DNA of 64,000 bases from Phoebastria nigripes (lineage: Eukaryota > Chordata > Aves > Procellariiformes > Diomedeidae), in NCBI GenBank assembly GCA_035582835.1, contig JAYKAV010002945.1, positions 594,234-658,233 on the forward strand. The letters are read 5' to 3'. Under the pieces are notes generated by a model. It was given only the letters and a program-made list of their open reading frames with translations. It was not told the origin of the DNA and did no database searches. Numbering within the stretch: position 1 is the stretch's first letter; the number at the start of each line of letters is the position of its first letter. This document shows positions 1 to 12,024 of the stretch, piece after piece. The position numbers were made by a program, and so were the translations under genes.

Positions 1-1149
1 GTCTGAAATTGATCTTATATGACTGGGTAGTTACAATGGCATGTAGGAAGTGATAATTGAACTTTTATGGCACTAACTACAATGTCGAAACACGGTGGAA
101 ATTTAAAGGCCTAAAGCTTAAGAAAACAGAAAAAAAAAAAAAATCTGAAAAAGAACCCTTAAAGATTCCAGGTTTTAGAAACAGGAGAATTTATAGACTA
201 TTATAAGTAATAAAAAGGTACTTTTGGTCAAACATGAAGCCTAAGCTGTAGTACATGAGCTTATTCAATGAGTATCAGAGCTTTTAACCTTGCTGGCTAT
301 TCCCAACATCCCTGGGGTGACATTAGGCTACATTCTTTTATAAAAAATATTAAAAATATAAAGAAAAGCAAGAGCAATGGTCACTGAAACTTATCCAACT
401 ATACAGCAAGGAAAAAAAGCCTTTTTGATTTACTGCTTACCAAGGTTGTATCCAGACTTGTCTCTTTTCAAGGAAATAAGCTCTGAGAGACAGAGAATGG
501 AAAATCAATTCACCTTACCCGCAGTCAACTATGCTGAGTGAATTTATAGTTACACTACTGTATCCCTTTCACACAAGATGGATAAATTATGTTAATATGC
601 AGTATTTTCACCTGAACTGATGGAGAGTGGCCCAGAGGATTGGGGGGAAAAGGGCTGTTCTGCTGCCTTTCAGACAATTTGGCAGCCTCTGTGGGAAGCT
701 CTTTTTTGACTGGAACAGCCCATTGGAACAGGGCAAATACCATTTCCCAGCTGGTAAATTTGTGTATGAGCTTTATTGCCTGAAGCCAGAAGACATGGTG
801 AGCCAAACTCTCTTCAGGTTTACTTGTGNCAGCTGAGGTAAAGGCCCGTGGTTCGACCCGACATTGAAGTCACACACATTTGTCCTGGTGATAAATCCAT
901 ACACAATCAATTGACTGAGCCAGCAATTGCCATTTATTCATGGCACCCCAGGCTAGGGTAGCTAGAGTAATGTTTTTTACCCCACTTTAAAATTTTTCCA
1001 TTTACCATGTTTTATTCCCATTTGCAAGCTCTTGTTAGCTGCTGCGGCATGGAAGGAAGACTTATCAAAACTGTTTTCTTTGTGCGGTACTGAAAACAGT
1101 GCACACTTGGTTAAATAAAAAAGAAAACCCTGCTGTCTGGAACACCAAG
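1..1149. other. Unique AT-rich non-coding sequence
   Basis: I see no gene or recognisable repeat here. There is a 14-base A run at 130-143 and a single undetermined base at 829. Short open frames on both strands at 555-836 overlap each other and show no domain, so I read them as chance. The phrase GGTTCGACCC near 850 resembles a tRNA B-box but has no tRNA fold around it. Confidence 0.6.
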
Positions 1150-1660
1150 TGTGTCAGAAAACTGGGAATTTCAGAGCCTTTAGGTCAGGGCACATTAATG
1201 ATGCCCTACAGTATATTTTGCTCTGGTAAAGAGGGCATTTTTGGCTGCCGCTATTCTGACAGCTGCATGTGTTAATGACCCATCCATCAGGTGCTCTGGA
1301 GGGAGCCTTTCCCTGCTTTGTTCTCTGGTCTGCCTAAGAGCATACGCTGCAAGTGCGCTGTCTGCACATTTATCTAAGTGAGGGCTCAACCGGCTGCTGC
1401 TATATTGTAATTATTATTAACACACTTGCAGGAAAGTATGACCTTTCATGTCCCTGGTCACGCTCATAGAAACCAGGCAGTTTAAGGTGCAACAAAACTT
1501 TTGTTAGAGCTTCTGGTTTTCACTGCTCCAACATGCTGAAAAATTTCTGTCAAGAAATACAGCCAAACGATCTGTCCGTTTGACAAGCCTCTGGCATACA
1601 GAATTGATTAATTTTACTTTGTGCCAGCGACTTCAGTTTTGCTCTCCTTTTCTAGCTGAA
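1150..1660. promoter_or_regulatory. Candidate conserved non-coding element / enhancer
   Basis: The sequence is non-repetitive, has no long reading frame, and is dense in motifs typical of developmental enhancers. ATTAATGA lies near 1195. TGACAGCTG at 1257-1265 combines a MEIS/TGIF-type TGACAG with a CAGCTG E-box, and is followed by TAATGA at 1273-1278. An AT-rich homeodomain-like run TAATTATTATTAA lies near 1408-1420, and GATTAATTTTA near 1605. A nuclear-receptor half-site-like TGACCT lies near 1439. These motifs are visible directly, but each is short and would also occur by chance. That the block is conserved is inference from its texture, because no alignment was possible. Confidence 0.22.
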
Positions 1661-4600
1661 CATGAGCTTTACCTACTGAGAAAAGAAACCTGCCCCATGC
1701 TCCCTCACCATGCTCGGTAGCGAGGAAGGAAATGGAAATTTCTCTCCTGTTTTCCTAATGAGTCTTTCTGTTCTCTTCACCTGCTGGAAATGCAGCAAAG
1801 GCAATATTAATTTCAGAAGCTTCCTGCTTTTCATACGCTTAAATCTGTTTGGCTCAAGTAGCCTCTCTCATTATAACTGGGATGGGCAGGCTTCTTTCCC
1901 GCCTCCCTGTTTCACGCCCCATCATTTAACATCTGTCTTTCTCAATTCAGAAACGAAGAAGTTTCCTGCCTTCACTGAACGATTTTGATTCTTTCACTTT
2001 TGACCTTTTGTTGTTGTTGTTTCGGTTGTCCCTCTTCCCAGCATTTAATGTTACAGCACAAATTTTTAGAGTAAGTTTTCTCTCTTAGGAAAGGCAGAGT
2101 GTATTGTTTCCTTGTGTGCTCCAAGGCTCCCATGCTCAAGTGTTAGGAAATTAATCCTTACAGGGTCAGAAAAGGCTTACAAATACAGTCAGTTAAGAGA
2201 AAACCAGACTTCTAGAAGTATCTTTTTCTGGCAAGACTTGTGCAAANTTCCAGCAGCGATAAAGGAGTAGGCGTAAGTATGTTGACATACTTCCGTTTCA
2301 GCCCTTTTCCTAGAGTTAATGCCTATGCTCTTTGAACCACTGACATCTATGAAAGCACTCCTCAATTTTTCCAGAATTTATCCTCTGACCAGGTAATGCT
2401 AACTTCCTTAGAAAAAATGGTGAAACAGGCCTAATGTTTTCTCCCATCATATTATAGACAGACAAAAAACTATGACTGATTTGATAGCAGCCATCATTTT
2501 GATACTAACTTTTCAATCTACTTATACAGCATCAGTGGTCATTAGAAAGAAGAGCTGCTCAGGAAGACGCTTGAAATATGTTTACCAATATTTTATTTGA
2601 AATTTACAGTACAGTGCCTTTTGTTACATGACTTTTTAGTTGCCGTAGTATTGCGATTCCAAACATCTATAAAATTTTCATTTTCTATGATATGCTATTT
2701 GAGAAGTAGTAATTTTTAAAATAAGCAACAAAAATACTTTAGTAATAAAACCCATAAACTTCCCAGCCTTACAGTGAGGGGTTCAAATACTCAAGTAGTT
2801 GGAGGAACTAATTTGAAACAAAGACACTACAGGAAAAAAAAATCAATTCATGCCTTACTGCAACAGCTGCTGTGCTTTTGAAAACTTGAAAACTTGAAGA
2901 TGAACAATCTGGAAGCCAAGGCAAGTTTCCTTTCAGAGCTACATAGCCTACTGGATGCCTCCATAAGATTAAAGCACATTGTCTGCAGCACTTTAAAGTA
3001 GCTTCAGAATTATTTTCTGAACACTTGAAGAGCACTCAGTAGTGCGTAAGTACTGCAAGAGAGGATATTCTTTTGTGTTCTCAGACATACATTTTTAATG
3101 GTTGCAGATTTTCTACCTCCTCTTAAAATTGCTCTAAGAAAGATGCATGCAATTTTAATTTGACACTAAGTTTCTGTGACCACTCATCCCTTATGTTAAA
3201 GAACATCTGTCTCACATTCTTCTGGTCACATGAGTGAGAAAGCAGACGCAATAAACTCTTTGCAAAGCCACACTAAGCAATGTAATTTTTGATTAAATCT
3301 TGCTCTTGGTGTAAAAACCTGTCTGAAAAAAACCCCCGTGTTTTAACAAATACCATGCACAAAGCAGTAATAGTTCTTTCTCCAGCCTTTTTTTACATTC
3401 CTAAAATGGCAAAGAATTGCAATAAAAATAAAAAACCCACCATAAAATCAGGACTGTATCTTTATGTTTAAAATTTCACCTGTTCAGATAAATTACTTTG
3501 TTATTTACCCTTGCAACTGAGGTAAAGAAGTTGGATTACAAGGAATGACACTTCTGAAAACTTTCCTTAAATGGTACTGCAAATGGTGTGGCAAAGGCTG
3601 GTCCAACATGTGCACTGGTAGCATTTTATTGCAAAGATGTGGTGAGTACTGTTTGCCAGGTGCCGATTTGAAACATGGGTTTAAAATTCCCAAGAAAGTT
3701 TCCATCCTTGCTCCCAGGAGACCTCTGGCCATTGGATGGCTTTCCTCTTCTAAGGTGGCTGGTATCTCCTCAGTGCCAGAAAGATCAAAGGAGTGACATG
3801 AAGACACTGGAAAAAGAAATTTTGGAACTTGTCCTGGACAAATAAAAGTTCTTTCACATTCCTCCCGGCCACAAAATTCTTCCTTCCTTCTTCCTAGCTC
3901 TCCCTCCTGTACTTGCCCCATCCCCTGGAGAGCAAATAACTGAGCCAGCAGGAAGCTGTTTACTGGTTTTGACTTGAGTTGCTCTCTTACCTGAATACAC
4001 TCTTGTTTTCCCAAATCACCCATCATTTCAGGTTTTTTTATGCTGCTCCTTTACCTCCAAAAGGTCCTGTCAATTTATAGATTTTAAAGATACAGAAATG
4101 TTTTTTCTTACCAAGGAGAAATTAAAAAAAAAAAAAATTCCAATAAGTACATTTCAAGTCTAGACCAGTTCAAGTTTAGCTAAAGGCAATGCAGAAAGAA
4201 CAGGGCTCTGTGGACTTAATTGTCTGCTGTCTTTGCTCCCATCCCCACGGGTGGGAAGGGACCATGACACTGACTGTAGAGATAACTTGCCATCCAAACA
4301 GAAAACACACTCCTGAAGTGATGATTTTATTTGAGCAAGCAATCATGGCAGTAGTTGTTATCGAGTTTGTTGTATCTAATGCAAAAGAAATTCCTCGGAA
4401 AATTGTCGTGACATGTGAGATGGAGAACAGCTTGCCAAAGAGACACAGTTCTACTGTGATCTTTTAGACCATCTTTCCTGAAACCTCTTTTTAAAGAAAT
4501 TTAAAAACACAGCAAAGCACACAGGAGAGTGCCACTGAATTTTCTAAAAGCCTCAACACAGTTGAAAGGTTGAAAGTTGTTGGAGGACTGGGTGTGAAAG

Positions 4601-7470
4601 ATTTGCTGAAGTGTGTAAATGCTTCACAAGCCTTATGTTAGGAAACTGTCCAGTGGTTTAAAAATTTGAGAAAATCAAGATTTAAAGATAAAATGTGTGG
4701 AAACTATTACGTCATTCTTATCTCACTGCAGAAGAGGAAATAATATTTCCCTTCTGTAAACCAGACATGAACAGAGCGTGGAGACCTGCAAATACTGATT
4801 ATGCTGAGGCTGAGCTTCAAAATAAAAGTCAGTCTCTGTTGGTCACATATGGAGTCACATATGGAGTCTTAAGAAGAAAGCAAGGAAAGATTTAGGTGTA
4901 GTAAATAGCTTTTATAGTGTCATCAATTAGTGTAGAAGGTAATAATTTAAAAAAAAAACCTCTGTGACTGATTGCATGGTGAAGGGCAGTAGAAATTCAG
5001 GCTTAGAAGGAAAACCACGCTAAGTGGAGTAGAAGCGCTCTGTAAGACTCTCTGAACCAAAGTCTTCCTGTTCCTTCATGTGCATTAGATTGTTCTCATT
5101 TTTAAATCAGCTTTATCTGAGTGCATTTCACCACAAGTTGGTCTTTATGGCCATCAGCTGTGCATTATCCTCTCCTCCCCGCCTTGTCCTACAACAATTT
5201 CATTACACTGTTTTTTGAATCTAAGGATGCACTGTTTGAACATTTCACATTTTGTACAGACTAATTTCTAGTCTTACCTGTTGATCATGCTCCTGCTCAC
5301 TGGTCATCAGAAATTTTATTGCTAGGAAAGAATTTCAGGGAAGTGCTGTTACGTCTGTTCAAAGATTGGGAAAAGAAAGCAGCAGAGATATTTGCCAACT
5401 GCCTGATTTGTTTCAGTGGAAAAGCCAGAAGGAAAACCCACTTCCTGAAGGCACCAAGTAATCTTCAAGGAATCTTATTAGAACAAATTCCTTTTACAAT
5501 GCCAAGATGTAGGTGCTACTTGTCACCTGTGCTTAACCACATTTTTAGCTTTTCTTTGCAAATAAGTCTGGCAAAATCTACAAATGCAAGTATGAACTGT
5601 GAGATGAGCTCTATAAATTATAAACTGTTGCGTTGTTATGCAACAGCTGAAGCATGGCTCAATTTACCTCTAGGTATGCTTACTAAGTACGTCACGTTTG
5701 GATGCATTTTACTGTGCTTGGAATTCCTCTTCGCTCCACAGACGCAATCTGAAATGTTTCTTCAAAGTAGAAGAACTATGCTTTGAAATGATTATGAAAG
5801 NTATAGAGAATTGAGATGAAGGGAGATTCTTTCTACTTTCATTCCTCTTCTTCTCACAGCTCCTTTTTTCCCTAGCATGGAAACATCACAAGTTGACTCA
5901 GAAACATACCTTCACTGAGCAGCAAGCTCTCTAAGGTAGGCATCTTCTACAGAAGTGTACACAACAATGAGGCAAAGTTGATGACAATTAATGGTTGAAA
6001 GTTTGCTCGCTTAGAACAAAAATCACCAGCTGAAAAATGGGATTGTAAAACTATTTCTACTATAAATTGCTTTTCTACACCTATTACACAAATTCACATT
6101 CCTGAGTGAAACACAAATTCATTTTCTGTAGACTTCTGGATTAGCTGCATGAATTAAAAGGAACTTTCCACTAATAAAATTAACCTTGATCCTGTAAACA
6201 ATTTTTAAATACCTCCACTAAACGCTCTTCAGTCCAACTGATATGCAATACTAGGAATACTCTTGCTGAAGGAAGCCACAAAACTGCTATTAATAAATGA
6301 TCCTGATCCATGTTGTACAAAGAAATCCCCTGTTTTATGGAATTACCTGATGCTTATCATGTACATATTAGCAGTTCACTTTCGTACCACCTACGTTTAG
6401 ATCTTGCCCTCAACTATAGCAGCACTATAAAAAAGCACCAAGATTCTCTCGGTGCTAATCATCTGTTCCTTGTTTTTCCATCTTTTTTGCCTTTTCACTG
6501 CGTGATTTGGACCCGTTCACTCAAATATACAAACGCTCTTTCAGCTTACACAGCCCCATACATGCAATAGTATTCAAAAGCCAGATAAAACAAAACCGAT
6601 GTGGAGGGTGTTTTGAATGCTCAGGTATGAAGCAGATCTAAAATTTCAGGTAAAGTGCAAACCCCAGTTATTTGGGGATACATCCATTATTTTGGAGATT
6701 AAGAAGAATCTGGTCTCCCTCACAAGGTGTAGTCTCTGACACTGTGTAACTGACCAAATGTAGCACCAATGGTTCTGGTAGGTGACCAGTTGGTCACTTT
6801 ATGATAAATAGGGTATTGGCCACTGCCAAAACCACAATAGTGCGCTGGAGGGACCAAATTGCTTGATTTGCTGTTTCTATTCTAATTCTAACATATTTCA
6901 CACACCTCAGTCTTTAAATGCATTTAGCACATCAGATTTAACCTCAAAATACATCCAAATAGCTCTCATATCTGATTAAAAAAAATCATACCCAATTTCA
7001 TTTTCCCTACAGAAAAGGAAAAAAAAAAAAATTGAATGGTACCTCTGGTTCTGTAGGATATAATCATCCTCTTTAAAATCTGGAACACCATGTGCTCCAA
7101 CATATAACACAACACAGGCTGGATGTGCCTTTATTGCACATGTATAAACCACAATTTTATTGGAAAAGCTCATCTGGCAAAATAGTAAGAGCAATGAGCA
7201 TATTCATTTTCTAAAATACAATATTGAAAATGTAAATCAAAATCAGTGAGAGATATCCTTATTTTATGGTAAAGCTGACTTAAAATATAGTCAGTCCAAC
7301 ATCAATCTTTGGGGAGAGAAAATAGTTTTGCGTTCAGTTAAAGTGGNGATATTCATTTATATGAAAAAATCTAATATTCTAAATTCTGAAAAATAGCAAG
7401 TTATGGAACTGGCAGATAATTTCCTTTCTATAATAAGGTATTTTCTAATCTGTAAATCTGTATGTAGTAA
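1661..7470. other. Unique sequence without a supported gene
   Basis: This stretch is mostly unique AT-rich DNA. It holds the two longest unexplained open frames of the window: 3505-4026 on the minus strand (173 codons) and 5319-5786 on the plus strand (155 codons). Neither has a recognisable domain, signal peptide, repeat or good start context. There are A runs at 4124-4137 and 7019-7031, a perfect 12-base tandem pair at 4842-4865, and single undetermined bases at 2247, 5801 and 7347. I see no transposon that I can name. Confidence 0.55.
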
Positions 7471-7510
7471 TTGTACCATACATCACAAAGTGCCTCTCCT
7501 TCCCTTGCAG

Positions 7511-7632
7511 ATACATACAATATTGAAATTCATGGAGGTGCTTCAGATGCAGAAACATTAGCGATCCAAAGTTTGCTACCACAAGAGTTTGAAGGTTCTA
7601 TACCATGGCATGGAGAAAATCCAATGTGTTAG
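7511..7632 (+). CDS. Candidate 3'-terminal coding exon of an unrecognised gene
   Basis: A strong 3' splice site ends at 7510: a pyrimidine-rich stretch CCTCTCCTTCCCTTG followed by CAG. From 7511 two bases finish a split codon. Then 39 codons run from 7513 to a TAG stop at 7630-7632. The peptide begins TYNIEIHGGASD and ends IPWHGENPMC; it is mildly acidic, has no membrane segment, and ends in cysteine. The frame is open upstream only to 7471 (TAA at 7468-7470), so a single-exon gene is not supported. The first AATAAA I see downstream is at 9182, which would give a 3' UTR of about 1.5 kb. I do not recognise the protein. A 40-codon open stretch is not rare by chance, so the support is the splice site together with the coding-like composition. 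No other exon of the gene can be identified in the window; the rest would have to lie upstream, probably outside it. Alternatives are an alternative last exon, a pseudo-exon or chance. Confidence 0.3.
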
Positions 7633-9852
7633 AACTATTTCTTTAAAAAATACTAGCATGACCTACAATGTCTTTCAAACCTTAACTCTGATTAGTTTGT
7701 TTTATGCTTAAAAATAATCTTACTAATTACGAAGTGTCATAATAACACCTGTTAGGTTTAATGTTAAAAGCATTGCAATTGAAACATCTATGTTGTCCTC
7801 CAAAATCTGAATTTGTGCTTGTACAAACTCCTCTCTAGCAGCCCTTCCTTAACACATAGCCAGAATTAACCATTGACTGTAATGCATTTTCTGTTTCCTT
7901 AAAATACGGGCTTGCAAATCCCAGGTATTCACCATTATTCCTTGGAAGTCTTTAGCACAGATTTGATCCCCTTCTGCATCACAGCATCTTGCTCCAGAGT
8001 GACCAGCCAGGCACTTTGAATGGGATATCCAAGAGCCAGCCCTCAGAGGCCAGTCTTGGGTGTAGAGAGTTTTAACCCACTGCTGATGATTAGCCAGGGG
8101 TAGATGGCAATATTACTTTTATTGGTTTTATTATGAGCATTTGTAAGGTTTCTTAGGTAAGACTAACCAAGAATTTTCCAGGGTCCAGGGGCATCNTTAT
8201 TGCTTGTTGGATAGATAAAACAATAGTTTCTCCATCTTTGCAATCTGGGAATTTCAACAGCATCCGTGAGTTCAGACTTCTGGCAAGTTGTTGGGAGTGT
8301 AACAGCTGTGCCAACCACCTTATATTCAGCAGTTTAGTTTCATAATATTGTGACAGAAAACTTTAAATTCAAAGACATTTTTTCAAAGATAACAAAGATT
8401 CACATACAAGACTTTTTCTAATGCCTTTTCTCTCCTAAAAAGAAAAAAACAAACTTCACTTTAATATTGCAAAAGACCTTTTCTGAGAAGTGTCATGGCA
8501 GTTGCTGCCTCTACACAAGCAAACTGTCAGTAAAAAGCTGACACTTCATTCCCTGTTGATGATGCCCTCAAAACTTTCACATCCTCATGGGCTGAACATC
8601 GGTTTATCCTTGCTGGAAGCCAGCCAACTGCCCAGGCAATGTGAGCAGTGGGAGATTTAGCAGCTTTAGTTTTGTGGGAACATTTTATTCTTGACTGTTA
8701 TGAGACAACCGATCCATACTTTCTCTGTAGATCTGAAATTTGTGGAGGCTTAACATAAGGCAGTAGGGGTACAGGGCACTGCTCATGTAAAAGTTTCTAG
8801 CAGTGGTTTTGCCTCAGCCAGATTCAGGTAAACCCCTCTGTTTGTAATTTCAGAGGAAACCTCCCCCATTTTAGTGAGGACAGTCAAGTCAATTAATTTA
8901 AGATTTTTTTAATATTTCTAAAACCTGATTTAAATTGTTACCTACAAGCCACATAGCACCAATCATGCATTCAACTGTAAAACAAAAAGCAACACTGTAC
9001 AAGGCCTATCAGAGCTACCTGGACCAGAGTTTACCACCAGAAACTAGCGATGCAGAATGGAAAACCTTGGAAAAGTGAGCAGCTGATAGCTAACCATGAA
9101 CTGAATCCAACGTTTAGCGAACACCTAGATCATTTATAAAGGACAGATCTCATTCTTACATCTAGGCAGATCACTGTTTTCAATAAATAAATGACCACAA
9201 AAGTAGATCCTGGGTCAGAAACCTGGATAAAGTTCAAGATAATAGAAAAGCTGCTTTCGAAGGCAGTGTCTAGATGTAACAAGGGGACCATGCAGGACTG
9301 AAAGGAGACATCTGGAAAAATTAAGAGGTGTAATTTTGTTAAGTGTTTTAATTCCCTTCCCATGACACAGCAGGGAGCCCAAAGAAATCTTCTTGTGTTA
9401 GAGGATGTGATGACACCAACAGGGCTTGGTCCTGTGAATTGAATCATAACCAAAATCTCTATTTCAAGTAAAACAACATCAATCATTTAAGAAGATTAAA
9501 ATGGTAATCTTCAAGGAAAGGAATCAGCAGTCATTTCTTCTGGGAGAGAATGGGAAACTGGAATAGAAGTTTTTTATCAGGAGAAATACTGAGTATTCTT
9601 AACTCCTTTCTAAAAAAATCCCTTAGGCGTTCTTCATCTTTACAGACAAAAAAGAAAAAGAAAAGGAAAAAAAATCTGCTTTCAGCATAACACATTTATA
9701 GAAGTAGATAAGAAGCACAAGTTTTGCCATGCATGATTTTCTGCATAATATTAAAAGTGGCGTGATTACATTTATGGTAATTGATAAGGTTCTTACCTGA
9801 CAATGATCAGAGGTCAGGAGTTTAAAAGCTACAGTGGGCTTACTTTGCCCAT
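7633..9852. other. Possible 3' UTR then unique sequence
   Basis: If the exon ending at 7632 is real, its 3' UTR would start here and could end after the AATAAA at 9182-9187. Otherwise this is featureless AT-rich DNA with one undetermined base at 8196. The minus-strand open frame at 9130-9486 (118 codons) shows no domain. Confidence 0.35.
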
Positions 9853-9927
9853 AAAAACAAAACAAAACAAAACAAAACAAAACAAAACAAAACAACAAAG
9901 CAATAAACAAACAAACAAACAAACACA
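9853..9927. repeat. (CAAAA)n / (CAAA)n microsatellite
   Basis: About eight copies of the pentamer AAAAC at 9853-9894 are followed, after a short interruption, by about five copies of the tetramer CAAA at 9905-9925. This gives a compound A-rich simple repeat. Such runs can grow from the A-rich tail of an old retroelement, but no recognisable element body adjoins it. Confidence 0.9.
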
Positions 9928-11675
9928 CCTAGGAGAAGATTTAAAGCTATATTCTGGCTTGTTGTGAATCACTGTTTTCTAGGACAGGGGTTTCGTTTTG
10001 TTAACTCCTTTGTTAAATCATGATCCCATACCTCATATTTTGTCCTATTTTTTTCTTCCTAATTCTCATTATTTCTTTCACCTTAGTAATATAGTACACT
10101 TCTTTAAAAGAGTTAAGTTTGCAGATGGGAGATAATGATCTGTGAAAAATTGCAGGTAAAAGTATTGAAAAACAGAAAGAAAGATTTAAAGATGACACAC
10201 TTTATTACATTGCCAGCTATCTTAATTTTAATGTTAGTTCTGTGATATTTGGCTTTTTTCCTTTCAAGCCTGGGCTGCCAGAAATCGAAATCTTTTATAA
10301 GAATCTCAGTGCACTTTTTATTAAAAGTTCAGACATTTCTAGCCCTCATAACTGCGAAAAAACCCTCAGGAGAGCAAAGAAAGTATAAATTTAAGGTTAA
10401 AAACAGATGAAAAAGGGTATTTTCCTGCCAACCTTTTTTTAAAAGAGAAAGCATGAAAGCATTTTTATAATTCGCAAAATATTGACAAAAAATAAAGAAA
10501 CCCTTCAAACAACTATTGCTATCCTTATATTGCCATTTTAAAAAAGAACCTGTTGTTTCAAATTTTTTCTATTTTCTAAGCAAATGATAATTAATCCAGT
10601 TGCACACATTAAGGTAAAAATTAAGACACGCTTCCCAACTGTAAAGCTCTGACTGCTGAGAGAGCATCAGGACTTGCATGCCACCATGCCTATTGCCTGT
10701 AGCAAAATGTAATCTCTAGGCAGAGGCACTTTGCTTTACACTCGTTTGTCACCTAGCACCCACAGCTAAATCTAAATGGTTAGGTTCCTGCCCTTACACA
10801 CAGAATGGCACTCATGTGTCCATACTGTCAACATTTTTTAGATGAACACCAGTCTGAGCTGAGCATTAGCCCTGGCTTCTATAAAAACACAGCACATTTA
10901 AAGGCTGGGGCTCCACAGTTATTTCAGCATAGTTCAGAACAACATTTATAGAAAAGGCAAAAAAAAAGGGGAAGTATAAAACCTCACATACCTTTGCTCT
11001 GGAGCTACTGACTCCTACGCCTAAGCTCCTGAGTAGGGTCTCTAGATGGCTGACTTCATGTGCCCATTCTGATTGTCCACTGGCTCCCACATCCCCAGCC
11101 AGCCTTTTACAGACACCTAGGTCACAAGCCACCCTTTCCCAGGCCGTAGCTGTGGGTTCACTTTAATCCAGCGTGAATGCATGCCCCTGCTGGCACACAC
11201 CAACCATTTGCAGAGGAATCACTTCCTTTACCCTGCCTGACACACGGCCTCACAAGTGCCTGTGCCAGCAGGACCAATGAGTGGTGGTGAAGCAGCATTG
11301 CTTCTCCTAGAATTAGCATGGGTTTATAATGGATTGAAATGAGTCAGTAACCACAGCCTCTGGCTACGCAACCATGGAGTGCTTCTCAAAGAATGACACA
11401 GGAAGATTTTGGTTAACAGGAAGGCTTCAGCTACAGAAAAAGAGAAAAGAGAATATGGGACCAAAACCAGAACAAGGTGAACTTCATCCCTTCAGTGTCA
11501 CATTACTTTATCCGTTTGTACCGCATATACTCCTTCCTTGGCTGACCATCCTGCCACATGCATTTCCTAACAAGTAGCAGTCGTCAAAGGTAGCTTTCTA
11601 GTGCAATTATTTTACTGGCCTGACTCAGAGCTAGATACCAAATGCTGTTATCCTCTTTTGCCAATGTGTTTTCCA
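9928..11675. other. Unique AT-rich sequence
   Basis: No gene or named repeat is visible. The segment from about 10620 to 11300 is somewhat richer in GC than its surroundings, but no reading frame over 90 codons or splice-bounded exon stands out. Confidence 0.5.
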
Positions 11676-12024
11676 ACAGCCTACCAGTACTTAAAGGGGG
11701 CTTATAAAAAAGATGGCACAAACTTTTTAGCAGGGCCTGTTGCGACAGGACAAGGGGGAATGGCTTTAAACTAAAAGAGAGTAGATTTAGACTAGATACA
11801 AGGAAGAAATTTTGTACGCTNAGGGTGGTGAAACACTGGAACAGGTTGCCCAGAGGGGTGGTAGATGCCCCATACCTGGAAGCATTCAAGGTCAGGCTGG
11901 ACGAGGCTCTGAGCAACCTGATCTAGTTGAAGATGTCCCTGCCCATGGCAGGGGGGTTGAACTAGATGACCTTTAAATGTCCCTTCCAACCCAAACTATT
12001 CTATTCTATGATTCTATGATTCTA
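11676..12024 (+). mobile_element. CR1 LINE, 5'-truncated 3' end
   Basis: This is the 3' end of a CR1 (chicken repeat 1) non-LTR retrotransposon in plus orientation. The diagnostic stretch includes ACACTGGAACAGGTTGCCCAG near 11834, then AGGTCAGGCTGGACGAGG near 11890, then GAACTAGATGACCTTTAAA near 11960. It closes with the CR1 3' signature of repeated ATTCTATG units at about 12000-12023. Only the last 350 bases or so are present, as expected from aborted reverse transcription. An undetermined base lies at 11821. It carries no usable reverse transcriptase and cannot move by itself. The 5' boundary is approximate. Confidence 0.93.

Noticed and set aside
848..862. tRNA B-box-like GGTTCGACCC
   Set aside because: No A-box at the right distance and no cloverleaf arms could be drawn.
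5319..5786. 155-codon plus-strand open frame
   Set aside because: It has no recognisable domain, no Kozak-like start and no splice context, and lies in AT-rich unique DNA. The length is near what chance gives in 64 kb.
5876..5935. 60-base segment bounded by a good acceptor (TTTTTTCCCTAG) and a donor (AAGGTAGG)
   Set aside because: All three forward frames contain a stop, so it cannot be an internal coding exon. A non-coding RNA exon is possible, but splice-like pairs are common by chance.
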